Shown here: positions 6,791-14,104 of the stretch, piece by piece
How positions within the stretch are numbered: position 1 is the stretch's first letter
Layout: each line of letters opens with the position of its first letter
Assembly (NCBI GenBank): GCA_026386995.1
Contig: JAPLMO010000317.1
Span: 1-16,709, forward strand
DNA length: 16,709 nt
Direction: 5' to 3'
Source: Planctomycetota bacterium
GTDB lineage: Bacteria; Planctomycetota; Phycisphaerae; FEN-1346
The notes under the pieces: generated by a model
Told to the model about the DNA's origin: nothing
The model's input: only the letters and a program-made list of their open reading frames with translations
Database searches by the model: none
Position numbers and translations under genes: made by a program

Positions 6791-8500
6791 ATGCGGGCGT
6801 TCATCACGGCAGTGATTGTCGGGGGCGTGATGTTTGTAACCGGCGGCCATGCGCCGGCGGCAGAGGAACCCGCTTCCGGCGCCTCGGCCGAGCCGCCCGC
6901 TGCCGCCGCCCCGGCTTCCCCTGCCGCTTCCGCCGACGACCTCGCGGCCCTCGTCGCCGCGGTCGCGCCGCCGGAGCGGTTCAAGGACCATGTCCCGAAG
7001 TTTACCGCGAAGGAGGAGGAGTTCGATCTGCAACTGCTCGTCGAGAAGCCGCAGGGGCGCGAGAAGGAGAAGACCCCCGGCATCGGCCTGTTTTCGGATA
7101 AGTCGGCCGAGAAGGGCAAGGCGGCGGGCAAGCCCTCCGGCAAGGCCGGGGCCGCCGAGAAGGCGGGGCCGCCGCAGCGGATCAGGGCCAAACTGTGGGT
7201 CATCAGGGACGGGCCGCGCGCCGTCGCGGTCTATCACGCAAAGGCGTCGAAGTTGTACTTTCTGGCCGCCGATCCCGCAAAGGCGGGCGAGAAACTCGAT
7301 CTCCCGCAAGATTACAGCGATTCCGGCAACACATTCGACGGCCTGCTGGGCGCGAGGCTGACGACGTTCCCCCCGTGTTACGACCCCGTGCAGACGGGCG
7401 ACCACACGTTTGCATTTACGTCCGGCAAGAAAAACGCGACGCTCGCGCTGACGGACACGACCCGCTGGCCCGACCGCGAGAAGGCCGAGGCGGTCTACAC
7501 ACTCACGTTCCGCTGCGATCCCGTGCTGGGGTACGTGGTCGAGTGCGAGGTCGACTTCAGGACCGACGCTGCGAAGGACGAGAAGGGCCGGCCGCTCGAT
7601 CCGGAACTCATGAACTTCTTTCCGAACAATGTGTATATGCAGAAGCGACCCGATGCGGCGTGGCGGTATGAGTGGACGGTCTACACGCCGGCGGGCGATG
7701 CGAAGCAGGCGGCGGAGGGCCGGTACATCGGGTGGGTGAACGACTTCGGCCAGTCGGACCGGGCGCGCGGCATGCGTTTGCGCAGCGGCGGCTTCGTGCT
7801 CTTTGCGGCCGATCCGGACGGGGCCGGGCCGGTCGTCGCGTGTACCGCCGGCGAGGGGATGGCCCTGAAGAACGATACGGGCAACCTCCAGTTCGATCAG
7901 CACTATCGCCTGTCGCTCCCGGAGAAGGCGGATGCCGAGGGGCTGTATCGCGTGAAGGCGAAGTTCCGCTACGCGACCCTGCCGCCCGAGGTCGTGCGGC
8001 ACGTGATGGAGCGGATGGAAGTGACCGACTTGCGCGGAGGCCCGGCAATGCCGCTGAAGGTTGGGCGCACGGAAGGGTTCGAGGACGAGGCGGCCATCTT
8101 GAAGGGAAGCCTGGTCTACAAGGACCTTCCGACGACGGACCGCGAGTTTCACACGGGGAAGACGTCGCTGATGCTCGTGGGCGGCCGGAAGATGCGGATC
8201 GATCCGTCGCCGCCGCTTGAGGCAGGGGCGACGTACCGGCTGGATGCGTGGGTCAAGGTGACCGGCCGCCTCAGCGAGGCGCGGCTGGTGGCCGAGTCGG
8301 CCAAGTGGCTCCCGAAAGACGTGACGTGGGAGACGCAACTGTCGCCGATCATCAAGCCGAGCGACCAGTGGCAGAAGGTCGCGTTGGAGTTTACGAGCGG
8401 CCCGGGCGGCTCGACGCCATGGCTGTACCTGGTTGTGTCGCGCAGCGGGACGGCGTACCTGGATGATATCGTGATTACAAAAGTTGAAAACAAGAAGTAA
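6791..8500 (+). CDS. Secreted protein with C-terminal carbohydrate-binding-like domain
   Basis: A 569-residue exported protein. Residues 1-24 are a signal peptide with cleavage probably after HAPA or one residue later. Residues 25-50 are Ala/Pro-rich. The middle (about 55-420) has a Lys/Ala-rich stretch, then beta-rich sequence with YLTF-type strands and many Trp and Tyr residues; I do not recognise it. The last 140 residues or so (from about GFEDEAAIL through YLDDIVITKV) resemble the galactose-binding jelly-roll fold of CBM4/9-type modules: HTGKTSLML, YRLDAWVKV, WQKVALEF and the terminal AYLDDI are typical. The start at 6791 has GAGGA seven bases upstream. It is likely a periplasmic or surface protein that binds polysaccharide; no catalytic motif was identified. 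It may be a monocistronic unit, since a terminator precedes it. Confidence 0.85.
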   Translation: MRAFITAVIVGGVMFVTGGHAPAAEEPASGASAEPPAAAAPASPAASADDLAALVAAVAPPERFKDHVPKFTAKEEEFDLQLLVEKPQGREKEKTPGIGLFSDKSAEKGKAAGKPSGKAGAAEKAGPPQRIRAKLWVIRDGPRAVAVYHAKASKLYFLAADPAKAGEKLDLPQDYSDSGNTFDGLLGARLTTFPPCYDPVQTGDHTFAFTSGKKNATLALTDTTRWPDREKAEAVYTLTFRCDPVLGYVVECEVDFRTDAAKDEKGRPLDPELMNFFPNNVYMQKRPDAAWRYEWTVYTPAGDAKQAAEGRYIGWVNDFGQSDRARGMRLRSGGFVLFAADPDGAGPVVACTAGEGMALKNDTGNLQFDQHYRLSLPEKADAEGLYRVKAKFRYATLPPEVVRHVMERMEVTDLRGGPAMPLKVGRTEGFEDEAAILKGSLVYKDLPTTDREFHTGKTSLMLVGGRKMRIDPSPPLEAGATYRLDAWVKVTGRLSEARLVAESAKWLPKDVTWETQLSPIIKPSDQWQKVALEFTSGPGGSTPWLYLVVSRSGTAYLDDIVITKVENKK

Positions 8501-8572
8501 CCGGGTGGCCAGGTAACCTGGGCGACATTAAGGCCGACACGACGCCCAGCGCTAAGATTCGGGCGAAGTAAT

Positions 8573-8601
8573 GCCGTAGCGGGGCCCGGCCCCTCTACGG
8601 C
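8573..8601. repeat. REP-like palindrome in the intergenic region
   Basis: GCCGTAG (8573-8579) pairs with CTACGGC (8595-8601). After one C-T mismatch, GGGGC (8581-8585) pairs with GCCCC (8589-8593) around the loop CCG. The stem is strong but has no T-run, so it is a poor terminator and looks more like a dispersed GC-rich palindrome. It lies 72 bases after the secreted protein gene and 12 bases upstream of a promoter. Confidence 0.5.
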
Positions 8602-8612
8602 CTTGCCACATC

Positions 8613-8642
8613 TTGCAGTCCCCGGTCGTCTGCACTTATAAT
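8613..8642 (+). promoter_or_regulatory. Sigma70-like promoter for the PIN-TRAM gene
   Basis: TTGCAG (8613-8618) and a perfect TATAAT (8637-8642) are separated by 18 bases. Transcription would begin near 8649 and give a leader of about 44 bases to the ATG at 8693. It is the clearest promoter in the window. Confidence 0.7.
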
Positions 8643-8692
8643 GGGCGCATCATGATTCGGCCCATTATCCCATTTTATTGGAGGGCGCCCTT

Positions 8693-9712
8693 ATGCTCGT
8701 CTTCATTATCCGTACGCTTTTCTTTCTGGCGATGGCGGCCACGGGATACATGTGCGGCCGGGCGCTGGGGACCGGCAACGAACTCTGGGGCATGATCGGT
8801 TTCGCTGGTGCGGCAGTGGGCGTCATTGTCCTGGACGTCCTGTTTCGCCGCAAGGACATCAAGGTCATCTCGGCGGTGTTCTTCGGCCTCGTGGTCGGCG
8901 TGGTGGTGGCGGCGCTGCTGGGGCCGGTTCTCGACATGTACGAGACGACCCTGGGCAAGGCCATCACGGATGTCGTTAAGATCGCCATCGCGACGCTGAC
9001 GGCGTACCTGGCCATCTCGCTCATCCTCCAGACGAAAGACGATTTCCGGTTCATCATTCCGTACATAGAGTTCGCCAAGCAGCAGAAGGGCGGTCGGCCG
9101 CTGTTTCTGGACACGAGCGTGATCATCGACGGCCGCATCGCCGACATCGCCGAGACTCATTTCATCGACGCGCCGCTGGTCGTGCCGCGCTTCGTCCTCA
9201 GGGAACTCCAGGCTATCGCCGACTCGGGTGACAAACTGAAACGCGATCGCGGTCGCCGTGGCCTGGACATCCTGAGCCGCCTTCAGACCATCCAGGGCGT
9301 CGACATCCGCATCGAGGACGCCGCCCCCCTCAGCCCTTCGGGCGAGGGCGTCGACCAGTTGCTCGTGCGCGTGGCGGCGGAGCGATCCGGCCGCATCGTC
9401 ACGGTCGATTACAACCTCAACAAGGTCGCCACCGTCAGCGGCGTCGAGGTCCTCAACATCAACGACTTGGCGAATGCCCTCAAGCAGACGGTCATGCCTG
9501 GAACGACCCTCGATGTGAATGTGCTGCGGCCCGGACAGGAAGACGGGCAGGGCGTCGGGTACATGGAGGACGGGACGATGGTCGTCGTCGAGGACGGCAG
9601 GGACCACATCGGCAAGACCGCCACGATTACCGTCACGAACGTCATCCAGAAGAGCGCTGGCCGCATCATCTTTGGCCGCGTCGATACCGGCCAGAAGCCG
9701 CGCGGACGGTGA
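8693..9712 (+). CDS. YacL-type PIN-TRAM membrane protein
   Basis: A 339-residue protein. Four hydrophobic segments lie at about 3-21, 31-50, 57-80 and 91-112. A PIN nuclease-like domain covers about 136-262 with the expected acidic residues D140 (FLDTS), E171 (LRELQ), D221 (GVDQLL) and D239 (VTVDYN). A TRAM domain covers about 268-332 with GQGVGYMEDGTMVVVEDG and GRIIFGR. PIN domains are usually metal-dependent RNases, and TRAM binds RNA, so a membrane-bound RNA-processing or tRNA-surveillance role is plausible, but no substrate is known for this family. The ATG at 8693 has GGAGG eight bases upstream; a TTG at 8678 lies within the binding site and is less likely. It shares its neighbourhood with ispD, as yacL does in Bacillus, although a terminator and palindrome separate them here. 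Confidence 0.93.
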   Translation: MLVFIIRTLFFLAMAATGYMCGRALGTGNELWGMIGFAGAAVGVIVLDVLFRRKDIKVISAVFFGLVVGVVVAALLGPVLDMYETTLGKAITDVVKIAIATLTAYLAISLILQTKDDFRFIIPYIEFAKQQKGGRPLFLDTSVIIDGRIADIAETHFIDAPLVVPRFVLRELQAIADSGDKLKRDRGRRGLDILSRLQTIQGVDIRIEDAAPLSPSGEGVDQLLVRVAAERSGRIVTVDYNLNKVATVSGVEVLNINDLANALKQTVMPGTTLDVNVLRPGQEDGQGVGYMEDGTMVVVEDGRDHIGKTATITVTNVIQKSAGRIIFGRVDTGQKPRGR

Positions 9713-9744
9713 GGCGCCTTGTGCAAGTCTTGAGCGCCGGGTGG

Positions 9745-9776
9745 CATGGTCATGCTTTTGCGTGACCATGTTTTCT
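9745..9776 (+). terminator. Intrinsic terminator after the PIN-TRAM gene
   Basis: CATGGTCATGC (9745-9755) pairs with GCGTGACCATG (9760-9770), eleven pairs with one T-G wobble, around a TTTT loop. TTTTCT follows at once (9771-9776). This would stop most transcription from the upstream promoter before ispD. Confidence 0.75.
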
Positions 9777-9782
9777 GAGGGC

Positions 9783-9857
9783 GTGGCACGGCTGGCTTGT
9801 CCAGCCGTGGCGAAAGCCGGCGACGCTCCCCACGGCTGGACAAGCCAGCCGTGCCAC
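9783..9857. repeat. Perfect 28-bp inverted repeat, nested REP-like hairpins
   Basis: The arms 9783-9810 and 9830-9857 are exact reverse complements over 28 bases, with a 19-base spacer. Each arm is also a hairpin by itself: CACGGCTGG and CCAGCCGTG pair over nine bases with a five-base loop. This paired, opposed arrangement resembles a BIME (two REP units in opposite orientation). It fills the space between the terminator and ispD, and no transposase is present in the window. Confidence 0.8.
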
Positions 9858-9888
9858 ACATTGGGCTGAGGGCTACCAGCGGACCAAC

Positions 9889-10707
9889 ATGCCAACCTTG
9901 ACAGTCAGCGTCATCATTGCGGCCGGTGGGGCGGGGCGGCGGTTTGCCGCGGCTGCGGGCGGGGGCACAGACGGGGTCAGGAGCCTTAAAGATAGGGTTC
10001 CAGACCCCTTAACGCCAGACCCCTTGCCCCCCTTGCCGCATCCGGAGGAACCCCTGGGGCGCATGGGCAAAGTGTTCATGCCTCTGGCGGGGCGGCCGGT
10101 GCTTGCGCATACGCTGGAGCGATTTGCAGCGGTCGAGAGCGTTGTCGAGGTCGTCGTGGCGGCCCCCGCCGCGTGCCTGGCCGAGGCTCGCAAACAGTTC
10201 GGCGAGACGGTAACCGCGGGCCGCCCGCTCATTTTTGTGGCGGGCGGCGAGGACCGCGTCGAGAGCGTCGCGCGGGCGCTGGCCGCCACGGACCCGAAGA
10301 CCGACCTCGTGGCCGTCCACGATGCCGTGCGGCCGCTCATCCGCCCGGCGGTCATCCGCGAGGCATTTCGCGCGGCTGCCGAGCACGGCGGCGCCGTCGT
10401 CGGGCGGCCCGTGGACCACACGGTCAAACGCGTGGCCGACGGCCGCCGGATCGTCGAGACCCTCCCGCGCGAGGGACTCTGGATCGCCCAGACGCCGCAG
10501 GTCTTTCGCCGCGATTGCCTTACGCGGGCCTACGCCGCGCGCGACCGGGCGGGCCCGGGCGTCACCGACGACGCGCAACTTGTCGAGGCCCTCGGCCAGG
10601 AGGTCGTTATGGTCCAGGGCGACGCGGCCAACCTGAAGATCACCACTCCCGAGGACCTTAGGCTGTGCGAGGCGCTGCTGGCGGCCGGATGGCCGTTTGG
10701 CCAGTAG
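9889..10707 (+). CDS. ispD: IspD, 2-C-methyl-D-erythritol 4-phosphate cytidylyltransferase, with insertion
   Basis: Transfers CMP from CTP to methylerythritol 4-phosphate in the MEP isoprenoid pathway, in the cytoplasm; 272 residues against 236 in E. coli. The signature loop IIAAGGAGRRF is at 9-19 and the partner lysine K61 (GKVFMPLAGRPV) is present. Later motifs are VHDAVRPLI, GRPVDHTVKR, LWIAQTPQVF, VTDDAQLVEALG and NLKITTPEDL, all typical. About 37 residues (about 22-58, Pro/Asp-rich) are inserted between R18 and K61; these two are about seven residues apart in E. coli. The DNA of the insert contains a hairpin and a repeated decamer (separate entry). The ATG has no close SD match. No ispF follows: the next gene is convergent. 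A terminator lies upstream, so this gene probably needs its own promoter, which I could not identify. Confidence 0.93.
   Translation: MPTLTVSVIIAAGGAGRRFAAAAGGGTDGVRSLKDRVPDPLTPDPLPPLPHPEEPLGRMGKVFMPLAGRPVLAHTLERFAAVESVVEVVVAAPAACLAEARKQFGETVTAGRPLIFVAGGEDRVESVARALAATDPKTDLVAVHDAVRPLIRPAVIREAFRAAAEHGGAVVGRPVDHTVKRVADGRRIVETLPREGLWIAQTPQVFRRDCLTRAYAARDRAGPGVTDDAQLVEALGQEVVMVQGDAANLKITTPEDLRLCEALLAAGWPFGQ
9973..10025. repeat. Palindromic repeat inserted in frame within ispD
   Basis: GGGGTC (9973-9978) pairs with GACCCC (10003-10008). Inside this, after one A-A mismatch, GGAGCC (9980-9985) pairs with GGTTCC (9996-10001) using one G-T wobble. The loop is ten bases. The decamer CAGACCCCTT occurs at 10001-10010 and again at 10016-10025. 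The segment encodes residues 29-46 of IspD, in the extra loop absent from E. coli IspD. The pattern resembles a dispersed REP-type element that has stayed in frame. Confidence 0.7.
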
Positions 10708-10771
10708 GAGGCGCCCCTGGTGCGGCAGGGCTGCCCCTTCTTCTTCGGACGCGGCTTGCCGGGCTGCCGCA

Positions 10772-11899
10772 TCACTTCTTCGGCTTCTCAGGCGGCATGC
10801 GGAGCGTGACCGCCTTGCATCCGGCCTGCGGCCTGACGCGCACCGATGTGATGGTCGTCGTGCCCCAGTTGATGCCCACGCCGAGCAGTTCCCGTTTCAT
10901 GCCGGCCCACGCCGTCAGATCGCCCTGGGCTCCCTGCCAGCGGACGACGATGCGGCCGTCCCAGATGGCGGTGATGGTGGCCTGGTCGCCGTTCAGGGCG
11001 ACCTGGGCGACGACGACACTGGCGCGGTTCAGCGTCAGGGGCGTACCGAAAAGCGTAGGGTTGTCTCTCGGGCCCTTTTTGCAGACCTGGTCGAGGCCGG
11101 CGGGCTTGGCCCCGATGCGGAGTGTTGTGTAGCCGGCGCCGACGGGCAGGAACAGGAGGACCTGTCCGTTCGGAGTGGGCGATCCGGCGATAAACCGCAT
11201 CTCGACTTCGTAACTGCCCTGGAGGTAGAGGGGCAGTTGGAGGCGCGGCACGGCGCTTGTTGGATCGGAACCGATCAAGGCGCCGTTTTTCACCAGCCAG
11301 GCCATGCTGCCGAGTCCGCCTTGGGCATCCTTCGACGGGTCGATGTAACGGATCATCTCGGTCCACTGGCTGGCCGGCAGATGGCAGCGCGGCGGGGCGG
11401 TGGCCGGGTCGGCGCAGAGTTCGATCAGGGCGTCGTCGATGCTCTTTATTTCGCGCTCGACGTCGGCGCGATCCTTGTCGGCGGAGGTGTGCAGCGCGAG
11501 ATACCGCGCAAGGTAGCCGCGGGCGCGGGTCAGCACCGACCACTGGGCCCACGGATAGGCGATGCTGGTCAGGCTGCGGTACCACCGGCCGAGTTCGAGG
11601 CACGCCAGTTCCGGGGCCGTGTCGACGGGCTTGGCGGCGGCCGAGACGTACTTCAGGAGGTTCGGGTCGATGCCCTCGGCCAAGAACTGCGAGGCCTCGG
11701 CGGGATTGTCCAGGGCCACGAGGTGCAGCAGGACCAACTGGGTACGCACGGTGGCGTCGTCGGGCTTGGCAGCCAGTTGGGCCTTCAGGCCGGCCGCCAG
11801 TTTGACTGCCTGTTCGGGCTCGACCGATTGCGCCAGGAGCGGCCCCGAACAGGCCAGCGCTATCACTGCCACGACAACCGCAAAAAATGCACGATTCAC
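10772..11899 (-). CDS. Secreted protein with alpha-helical and beta-sandwich domains (short paralog)
   Basis: A 375-residue exported protein. A signal peptide covers about 1-23 with cleavage probably at LLA/QSV. Residues about 30-165 are helical, with LAAGLKAQLAAKPDDATVRTQ and an ELGRWYRSL motif, a module common in secreted or kinase-linked proteins of planctomycetes as I recall. Residues about 177-365 are a beta-rich domain starting at QWTEMIRYIDPSKD and holding LFLPVGAG. It may be LamG/concanavalin-like, which is an inference. The GTG at 11899 is chosen because GGAG lies 7 bases upstream and the signal peptide begins there. The whole protein aligns to the C-terminal two thirds of the 589-residue neighbour, so the two are paralogs. 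It has its own promoter and is convergent with ispD. Function is unknown; glycan or ligand binding is possible. Confidence 0.85.
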   Translation of the reverse strand: MNRAFFAVVVAVIALACSGPLLAQSVEPEQAVKLAAGLKAQLAAKPDDATVRTQLVLLHLVALDNPAEASQFLAEGIDPNLLKYVSAAAKPVDTAPELACLELGRWYRSLTSIAYPWAQWSVLTRARGYLARYLALHTSADKDRADVEREIKSIDDALIELCADPATAPPRCHLPASQWTEMIRYIDPSKDAQGGLGSMAWLVKNGALIGSDPTSAVPRLQLPLYLQGSYEVEMRFIAGSPTPNGQVLLFLPVGAGYTTLRIGAKPAGLDQVCKKGPRDNPTLFGTPLTLNRASVVVAQVALNGDQATITAIWDGRIVVRWQGAQGDLTAWAGMKRELLGVGINWGTTTITSVRVRPQAGCKAVTLRMPPEKPKK

Positions 11900-11950
11900 A
11901 GGTGTACTCCCCCCGGCTGGAGATGCGCGTTCCACAAAGGGTGCAATAGC

Positions 11951-11978
11951 AATCTACGTTTGTTCGGCGGGATGTCAA
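11951..11978 (-). promoter_or_regulatory. Sigma70-like promoter for the short secreted paralog
   Basis: On the minus strand a perfect TTGACA (11973-11978) is followed after 16 bases by TAGATT (11951-11956, four of six matches). Transcription would start near 11944, giving a leader of about 45 bases to the GTG at 11899. Confidence 0.6.
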
Positions 11979-12079
11979 GCGGAAACGGCGGAAAGCGGTA
12001 ACCCCTTGGAGCATGCCCACGCAAACGGCGGCGTTGCATGCCACCCTGCCCTGGCTCGATAGGCGCCCGAAACTGAGCG

Positions 12080-12119
12080 GCTACGGAAGGTGCAAGGCAG
12101 CAATGCCTCGCTCCTACGG
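12080..12119 (-). repeat. Imperfect palindrome between the two secreted paralogs
   Basis: On the minus strand GCGAGGCA pairs with TGCCTTGC (plus coordinates 12104-12111 and 12092-12099) over eight pairs with one G-T wobble, and weaker pairing continues into GTAGGA and ACCTTC on the outside. There is no T-run. It is the main structure in the 250-base gap 11,900-12,150. The gap otherwise holds the promoter at 11951-11978 and nothing else I recognise. Confidence 0.35.
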
Positions 12120-12150
12120 CGGCGCGGACACGCCTGTTACCCGGGCGATA

Positions 12151-13920
12151 TCAGGGTGTGGGGCCGGGTGAAGGGCTGGTCGAGACTCCGGGCGCAGCGC
12201 GCGAGGATCCGGTGGTTGAGCTGGTCGGCGGCCGCACGATCTGGGGCCCCTTGCCGTCGGGCTTGTAGAGCCGGGCCTCCTGGACCGGGCGCAGCCGCAG
12301 GGAGCCGAAGGTGGTGGTCGTGCCGTATGTGTGCAGGCCGAGGCACCGGCAGTCCATGGACTCGTAAGGCGACAGAGACTTCTGAGGCCCGCTCCATTGC
12401 ACGAGGGACTTGCCGTCGAGCGTGGCGCCGATGCTGGCCTGGTCGCCGCTGAGGGTCACGCGGACGTCGACCGCGTAGACGCGCTGGACGACGAGCGTAG
12501 TCCTCGTGCCGGTGCTGTTGTAGTAGGAACTGCGGCCATCGACGTATTCCAGGCCGCTGGGGCCGGAGGAGTCGATGCGAAGCATGGTTGATCCCGCGCC
12601 CACCGGCAGGTAGATGCCTATGTGACCGTAGGTGCTTCCGGAGATGGCGAACTTCATCTGGAGGTCGTAACTGCCTTGGGGCATGACGGGTACTGTGATC
12701 TTGGACTCGGCGCTGTACCCTGGGTTGGCGCACACGACGGTGGCCTTGTCGCGTCGCCAGCCTATCGGCATGGTGCCGAACACTGGGTCCTTGCTAGTAT
12801 CGATATACTTAAGGATATCGTGCCACTGACCGGCCGCCAGCGTTTCGCCGCCGGCCGCGGCGCCAGCGCCGGAGACGGCCTTGCCCGTGGCGGGGGTCTT
12901 GGCGGTCCCGGGGGGCGTCCTGGCGGGCGCCTCGACCTTCGGCGTTTCGGCCGCGGGGGCGGCCGCCTCCTCGACCTTTTTCAGGGCCAGGACTACCTGG
13001 GCCCGCAGGAGGTCTTCGGCCGAGTGGAGGGCCAGGAACCGCCCGTAATAGGCCTTCGCGCGGGCCACAAGGGGCATCCTGGCGGCGCCGGTGACCTGGT
13101 CGGCCATGCCGCGATACCAGTCGCCCAGTTCTTTGCAGGCCACTTCGGGCGTTTGCTCAACGCCCTTGGCAGCGGCGGGCACGAACTTCTGGAGCGCGGC
13201 GTCGAGCGATGAGTCGACGAACGCGGCCGCGGCGGTCGGATCATCGAGTTCCGTCACGAGGGTCTTGACGAGGTCGGCCCGCGCGGCGGCATCGGTCGGG
13301 ACCGTTGCGAGGCGGGCCTTCAGGGCGGCGACTTTCTGCTCCGCTTTCTGGCGTGCGGCCAGCAGGTCCAGCCGGCCTTGGACGGCCGTCTGAGACTCGC
13401 TTTTCAGGCTAGTGGCCAGCGCGAGGGCCTTGCGGCAGGCATCGGAGGCGCCGGCAGAGTTGCCGGCGGCGATCTTTGCGTCGGCCAGGGCCAGGAGCGC
13501 CGACAGGAGCGCCTCGCCGGCCTGGGCCTTGGCCTCGGGGCGGCCGGCGTCGTAGTCCATCTGACGGAGGGCAGTGATTCTTTCGAGGCAGGCGACCTTC
13601 CGGTCCGGGATCTTCTCGGCCAGGAGTTCCATCGCCTGGACGGCGGTTGTGCGGCCGGCGGGGGTCGGCTTGCCGAGTTCCGCCGCCTTCTCGCACAGGA
13701 CCGCAAGCAGGGCCGGCTGGGCGGCGACCGATCTGGCGGCTTCCAGCAGTTTGCCCGCCAGCGCCGCGTCGTCGGCCGTGTCGGGCGTCGCAAGGACGCG
13801 CTTCACTTCTTCCCCGTAGAGGGAGTTGAAGGCCTGAAGCGCCTCGTCTTCGGGAGCAGCCAAAGCGGGCGCGGCGAAAACAAACGCAAGGACCATCAGG
13901 TGGAGGCGGTAACCACGCAT
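12151..13920 (-). CDS. Secreted protein with extended helical region and beta-sandwich domain (long paralog)
   Basis: A 589-residue exported protein. The signal peptide (MRGYRLHLMVLAFVF start) is probably cut at ALA/APE near residue 21. Residues about 25-195 are Ala/Leu-rich helices. Residues about 197-315 repeat the module of the short paralog, including ELGDWYRGMADQ. A Pro/Ala/Thr-rich linker covers about 318-360. Residues about 364-560 are the beta domain (QWHDILKYIDTSKD, IYLPVGAG, CLGLHTYGTTTTFGSLRLR), and the C-terminus is a Pro/Ser/Thr-rich tail. The ATG at 13920 is chosen because it starts the signal peptide and a GAGGG lies about 8 bases upstream. The 47 residues of open frame before it include the promoter and are not coding. 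The shared order of modules shows common descent with the short paralog, with extra helices at the N-terminus. Function is unknown. Confidence 0.85.
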   Translation of the reverse strand: MRGYRLHLMVLAFVFAAPALAAPEDEALQAFNSLYGEEVKRVLATPDTADDAALAGKLLEAARSVAAQPALLAVLCEKAAELGKPTPAGRTTAVQAMELLAEKIPDRKVACLERITALRQMDYDAGRPEAKAQAGEALLSALLALADAKIAAGNSAGASDACRKALALATSLKSESQTAVQGRLDLLAARQKAEQKVAALKARLATVPTDAAARADLVKTLVTELDDPTAAAAFVDSSLDAALQKFVPAAAKGVEQTPEVACKELGDWYRGMADQVTGAARMPLVARAKAYYGRFLALHSAEDLLRAQVVLALKKVEEAAAPAAETPKVEAPARTPPGTAKTPATGKAVSGAGAAAGGETLAAGQWHDILKYIDTSKDPVFGTMPIGWRRDKATVVCANPGYSAESKITVPVMPQGSYDLQMKFAISGSTYGHIGIYLPVGAGSTMLRIDSSGPSGLEYVDGRSSYYNSTGTRTTLVVQRVYAVDVRVTLSGDQASIGATLDGKSLVQWSGPQKSLSPYESMDCRCLGLHTYGTTTTFGSLRLRPVQEARLYKPDGKGPQIVRPPTSSTTGSSRAAPGVSTSPSPGPTP

Positions 13921-13969
13921 GGCATGTACCCTCGACAAGTAAATCGCAGGCCGCGGGCGAACGAGAACC

Positions 13970-13997
13970 ATCCTACCACGGTCTTTCTGTAAGTCAA
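13970..13997 (-). promoter_or_regulatory. Sigma70-like promoter for the long secreted paralog
   Basis: On the minus strand TTGACT (13992-13997) and TAGGAT (13970-13975) are 16 bases apart; the boxes match five and four of six consensus positions. The start would be near 13963, leaving about 43 bases of leader. The spacing and leader length are nearly the same as for the short paralog. Confidence 0.55.
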
Positions 13998-14104
13998 CGC
14001 TTTCGCGGTTCTTGTGAACATTCTTGACTTGGTGCGGCGAGTACGCAGGCTCTCCTCGCAACCGTGCTCGTGGCGTTAGATGCGTGATGGCTCAGGAAGT
14101 TTCA

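Noticed and set aside
6656..8338. Minus-strand open frame of about 560 codons opposite the secreted protein gene
   Set aside because: The plus strand has a signal peptide, an SD at the start and a recognisable domain; the reverse frame has Arg/His-rich noise and no start signal.
9889..10707. Frameshift or pseudogene explanation for the IspD insertion
   Set aside because: The frame stays open through the insert and all later motifs are in the same frame, so the gene looks intact.
10708..10771. Inverted repeat TGCGGCAG (10721-10728) / CTGCCGCA (10764-10771) between ispD and the short paralog
   Set aside because: The loop is about 35 bases and there is no T-run on either side, so it is a weak terminator candidate; kept only as a note.
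10697..12001. Plus-strand open frame of about 434 codons opposite the short secreted paralog
   Set aside because: The minus-strand gene has a promoter, SD, signal peptide and a paralog; the plus frame covers the promoter as well.
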